This document shows positions 61,361 through 64,000 of a stretch of 64,000 bases of DNA, piece after piece. The position numbers were made by a program, and so were the translations under genes. Numbering within the stretch: the stretch's first letter is position 1; every line of letters starts with the position of its first letter. The notes beneath the pieces were generated by a model. That model ran no database searches. It saw only the letters and a list, made by a program, of their open reading frames with translations, and had not been told where the DNA came from. Source of the DNA: Nonomuraea ceibae (GTDB taxonomy: Bacteria; Actinomycetota; Actinomycetes; Streptosporangiales; Streptosporangiaceae). The stretch is taken from contig NZ_JAHKRO010000015.1 in NCBI RefSeq assembly GCF_019396325.1, forward strand, positions 14,093 through 78,092. The letters are read 5' to 3'.

Positions 61361-64000
61361 GTGAGTGGTCAGACCTGGCGATTGGTGCGCCGCGGCAGCG
61401 GGAGGCCTGTTGAGGCCCCTGTGCTTGATGAACATCAGCGCGCCGTGGTCGAGCACCCCGGCGGCCCCCTGCTCGTCCTCGCCGGGCCCGGCACCGGCAA
61501 GACGACGACCATCGTCGAGAGCGTCGTCGACCGCATCGAACGGCGCGGCGCCGACCCCGAACGCGTCCTCATCCTCACCTACAGCCGCAAGGCCGCCGGC
61601 GAGCTGCGCGAACGCGTCACCGGCCGGCTCCGCCGCACCACCCGCACCCCGCTGGCGCTCACCTTCCACTCCTACGCCTACGCCCTGCTGCGCCGCGAGG
61701 CCGTCCTCGCCGGCGAGCCGCCGCCCCGCCTCCTCACCGGCCCCGAACAACTCCTCGAAGTCCGCCGCCTCCTCCACGGCGAGCTGGAGGACGGCGCCCT
61801 CGACTGGCCCGAAGACCTGCGCGAACCGCTCAAGACCCGCGGCTTCGCCGAAGAGCTGCGCGACTTCCTGTCCCGCGCCGCCGAACGCGGCCTCGACGGC
61901 GAGCGCGTACAGGAGCTCGGACGGCAGCACGGCCGCGCCGACTGGGTCGCCGCCGGCCGCTTCGCCCAGCGCTACCAGCTCCGCTTCGACCTCGACCCCG
62001 ACCCGGCCATGGACTACGCCGAGCTGATCCGCACCGCCGCCGGACTGCTCGCCGACCCCGACGTACGCCGCCGCGAACGCGCCGCCCACGACGCACTGTT
62101 CGTCGACGAGTACCAGGACACCGACCCCGCCCAGGAGTTCCTCCTCCAGCAGCTCGCCGGCGACGGCCGCGACCTGGTGGCCGTCGGCGACCCCGACCAG
62201 TCCATCTACGGCTTCCGCGGCGCCGACGTACGCGGCATCCTCGCCTTCCCCCAGCGCTTCCGCACCCGGTCCGGCCACGACGCGCCCATCGTCGCCCTGC
62301 GCGTCTGCCGCCGCAGCGGCGCCGACCTCCTGGAGGCCTCCCGCCGCGTCGCCGACCGCCTCCCCGCCACCCCCGCCCCCTCGGCCGGCCCTCCCGCCGA
62401 CGGCATCCCCCGGGCGCGCGGCCACCGCGACCTCGTCCCGCTGCCCGACACACCCTCCGGCGAGGTACGGGTGCTGCTCGCCGACAGCACCAGCCAGGAA
62501 GCCGCCGTCGTCGCCGACACCCTGCGCCGGGCCCACCTCATCGACCGCGTGCCCTGGCACCGCATGGCCGTCCTGGTCCGCTCCGCCACCCGGCAGGTGC
62601 CGCTGCTGCGCCGCGCCCTCGTCACCGCCGGGGTCCCCACGATGATCGCCGGCGACGAGGTGCCCATCGCCCAGGAGCCCGGCGTCCGCCCTCTCCTCAC
62701 GCTGCTGCGCGTCGCCCTCGACCCCGCCGCCCTGGACGAGGGCGTCGCCGAGGAGCTCCTCACCGGCCCGCTCGGCGGCACTGACATGATCGGCGTCCGC
62801 CGCCTCCGCCGCGCCCTCAAGATCGCCGAAAACGAAGCCCACACCGCCCTCACCCCCTCCGCCCCGACCCCGGCAGACCCCCCGGCCTCCGCAACCCCGG
62901 CAGGTGACGCCCCCCAACCGGGCGCACAGGCCGGCGCACCCCAGAGCGCCCCGCAGACCGGCACCCTGGCGGACCCCAAGGCGGCACCGGGCCGCGCGTC
63001 CGGCGCGGCGCCGTCTGGTGCGGCGCAGGGCGGCCCGCAGGCTCCGCAGGAGGAGCCGCCGCCCGCGGACTCCCCCCGTGCCGCCGTAGCGGAGGCGGTC
63101 GCGCCGCAGGGCGACTCGGCCGGGCCCGGAGCGGCGGAGGAAGGGGCGGCGGCGGGCTCCGGGGAGGGGGTGCGGTCGTCGGGCGAGTTGCTGGTGGCGG
63201 CCGTGAACGATCCGCGGGAGCTGGTACGGGTGGAGCCGCACGTGGCCGTTCCGGCGGAGCGGGTGGCGAGGCTGCTGGCCACGGCCAGGGAGGCGCTGCG
63301 GGAGGGCGCGACGGCCGAGGAGGTGCTGTGGGCCGTGTGGCAGGGCAGCGGCCTGGCGGAGCGGTGGACGGACCTGAGCCTGAGCGGCGGCCAGCGGGGC
63401 GCGCAGGCGGACCGGGACCTGGACGCGGTCGTCGCGCTGTTCGATCATGCGGCGAAGTTCGTGGACCGGATGCCGAAGGCGGGCCCGGAGGTGTTCCTGG
63501 ACGATCTGGCGTCGCAGGAGATCCCGGGTGACACGCTGGCGGAGCGGGCGCCGGACGGTGACGCGGTGCGGGTGTTGACGGCGCACCGCTCGAAGGGCCT
63601 GGAGTGGGACGTGGTGGTCGTGGCGGGCGTCCAGGAGGGCGTCTGGCCGGATCTGCGGCTGCGGGGCACGATGCTGGGCGTGGAGGATCTGGCGGAGGTG
63701 GCCGAGGGGGGCAGGCCGAGTGCGGCGTCGCTGGCGTCGAAGCTGCTGGCGGAGGAGCGGCGGCTGTTCTACGTGGCGGCGACGCGGGCGCGGCATCGGC
63801 TGGTGGTGACGGCGGTGGGCGGTGAGGACACCGACGAGCGGCCGTCGCGGTTCCTGTCGGAGCTGATGCCGGGCGCGGTGGACGAGGCGACGGTGGAGGA
63901 CCGGTCGCGCTGGCTGAGCATGCCGTCGCTGGTGGCCGATCTGCGGAGCGCGGTGACGGATCCGACGAAGCCGGCGTCGATGCGGCGCAGGGCGGCCAGG
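61361..64000 (+). CDS. adnA: AdnA-type helicase-nuclease subunit (partial, runs off the window)
   Basis: This is the N-terminal 880 residues of a UvrD/RecB-type protein, open to the window edge. Walker A is GPGTGKT (K47). Motif II is FVDEYQDTD, motif III VAVGDPDQSIYGFRG, motif V AHRSKGLEWD and motif VI VAATRARH. The position after ATL matches AdnA (Rv3202c) of the mycobacterial AdnAB end-resection machine. The C-terminal nuclease domain, if present, is beyond 64000. A Pro/Ala/Gln-rich insert of about 105 residues (about 497-603) interrupts the motor. The GTG at 61361 is the start. Third-position codon choice shifts from C to G near 63,000. Confidence 0.87.
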   Translation, partial: MSGQTWRLVRRGSGRPVEAPVLDEHQRAVVEHPGGPLLVLAGPGTGKTTTIVESVVDRIERRGADPERVLILTYSRKAAGELRERVTGRLRRTTRTPLALTFHSYAYALLRREAVLAGEPPPRLLTGPEQLLEVRRLLHGELEDGALDWPEDLREPLKTRGFAEELRDFLSRAAERGLDGERVQELGRQHGRADWVAAGRFAQRYQLRFDLDPDPAMDYAELIRTAAGLLADPDVRRRERAAHDALFVDEYQDTDPAQEFLLQQLAGDGRDLVAVGDPDQSIYGFRGADVRGILAFPQRFRTRSGHDAPIVALRVCRRSGADLLEASRRVADRLPATPAPSAGPPADGIPRARGHRDLVPLPDTPSGEVRVLLADSTSQEAAVVADTLRRAHLIDRVPWHRMAVLVRSATRQVPLLRRALVTAGVPTMIAGDEVPIAQEPGVRPLLTLLRVALDPAALDEGVAEELLTGPLGGTDMIGVRRLRRALKIAENEAHTALTPSAPTPADPPASATPAGDAPQPGAQAGAPQSAPQTGTLADPKAAPGRASGAAPSGAAQGGPQAPQEEPPPADSPRAAVAEAVAPQGDSAGPGAAEEGAAAGSGEGVRSSGELLVAAVNDPRELVRVEPHVAVPAERVARLLATAREALREGATAEEVLWAVWQGSGLAERWTDLSLSGGQRGAQADRDLDAVVALFDHAAKFVDRMPKAGPEVFLDDLASQEIPGDTLAERAPDGDAVRVLTAHRSKGLEWDVVVVAGVQEGVWPDLRLRGTMLGVEDLAEVAEGGRPSAASLASKLLAEERRLFYVAATRARHRLVVTAVGGEDTDERPSRFLSELMPGAVDEATVEDRSRWLSMPSLVADLRSAVTDPTKPASMRRRAAR

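Noticed and set aside
61227-63796. Long minus-strand frame opposite adnA
   Set aside because: All helicase motifs are on the plus strand.

Overview
The window is very GC-rich, densely packed chromosomal DNA from a high-GC actinobacterium. It has many GTG/TTG starts, 4-base stop/start overlaps, short terminator hairpins and no AT-rich islands. Two gene blocks have the same order that I recall from mycobacteria and streptomycetes: dapC/dapD/dapE - LOG - DivIVA-like - tag - DUF3117 - O-methyltransferase - sigE - anti-sigma - htrA - tatB - mrp - DUF1003 - MgtE-like, and rhlE-type helicase - ferritin-like - DUF3107 - TetR - moeZ - ATL - adnA. The large set of regulatory and secreted proteins, the split LigD/Ku set and the paired subtilases suggest a filamentous Streptosporangiales-type organism (Nonomuraea-like); this is inference. 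I see no rRNA, tRNA, CRISPR array, insertion sequence or prophage.

Layout. 1-7.5 kb (minus strand) holds a tightly spaced four-gene unit: an HTH-degenerate acidic protein, a RelE-like/UvrD-like helicase, a sigma-4/winged-helix protein that is a paralogue of the first, and a cysteinyl-tRNA synthetase. This is the best candidate for an undescribed system. 7.5-9.7 kb has a methyltransferase, a lipoprotein and an SH3-like small protein. 9.8-14.8 kb carries fdxA and the succinylase branch of diaminopimelate/lysine synthesis (dapC, dapD, dapE). 15-17.9 kb has two LOG proteins, a DivIVA-like protein and tag. 17.8-19.5 kb has a PaaX-type regulator with a PaaG-like isomerase. 19.6-25.5 kb is a cell-envelope stress block: pepA, an O-methyltransferase, then sigE, zinc anti-sigma factor, htrA and tatB. 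25.6-29 kb has mrp, a MarR regulator and a coupled DUF1003/MgtE-like pair.

29-42.3 kb is mixed: EamA exporter, CoA-ester lyase, a cytochrome-like DUF6529 protein with an exported partner, a CPBP protease, a 997-residue Asp-box (BNR) surface protein, Nudix, MarC, an MBL hydrolase, a RecB-type Fe-S nuclease, an MpaB-type oxygenase and a hydrolase. 42.6-53.5 kb is the rhlE-moeZ block, interrupted by a divergent NHEJ set (Ku against split LigD ligase and polymerase genes) and two unusual secreted proteins. 53.5-57.6 kb is a tandem duplication of a two-gene cassette, each an anchored four-cysteine protein followed by an overlapping, membrane-anchored mycosin-like subtilase. 57.6-64 kb has a small unknown protein, an alkyltransferase-like DNA-lesion sensor, a CDP-glycerol glycerophosphotransferase-like protein and the start of adnA, which runs off the window.

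DNA repair is unusually well represented (tag, ATL, Ku/LigD, RecB-like nuclease, AdnA, RelE-UvrD helicase). At least a dozen genes show a TAnnnT hexamer 6-8 bases before the start codon, the expected signature of leaderless transcription.
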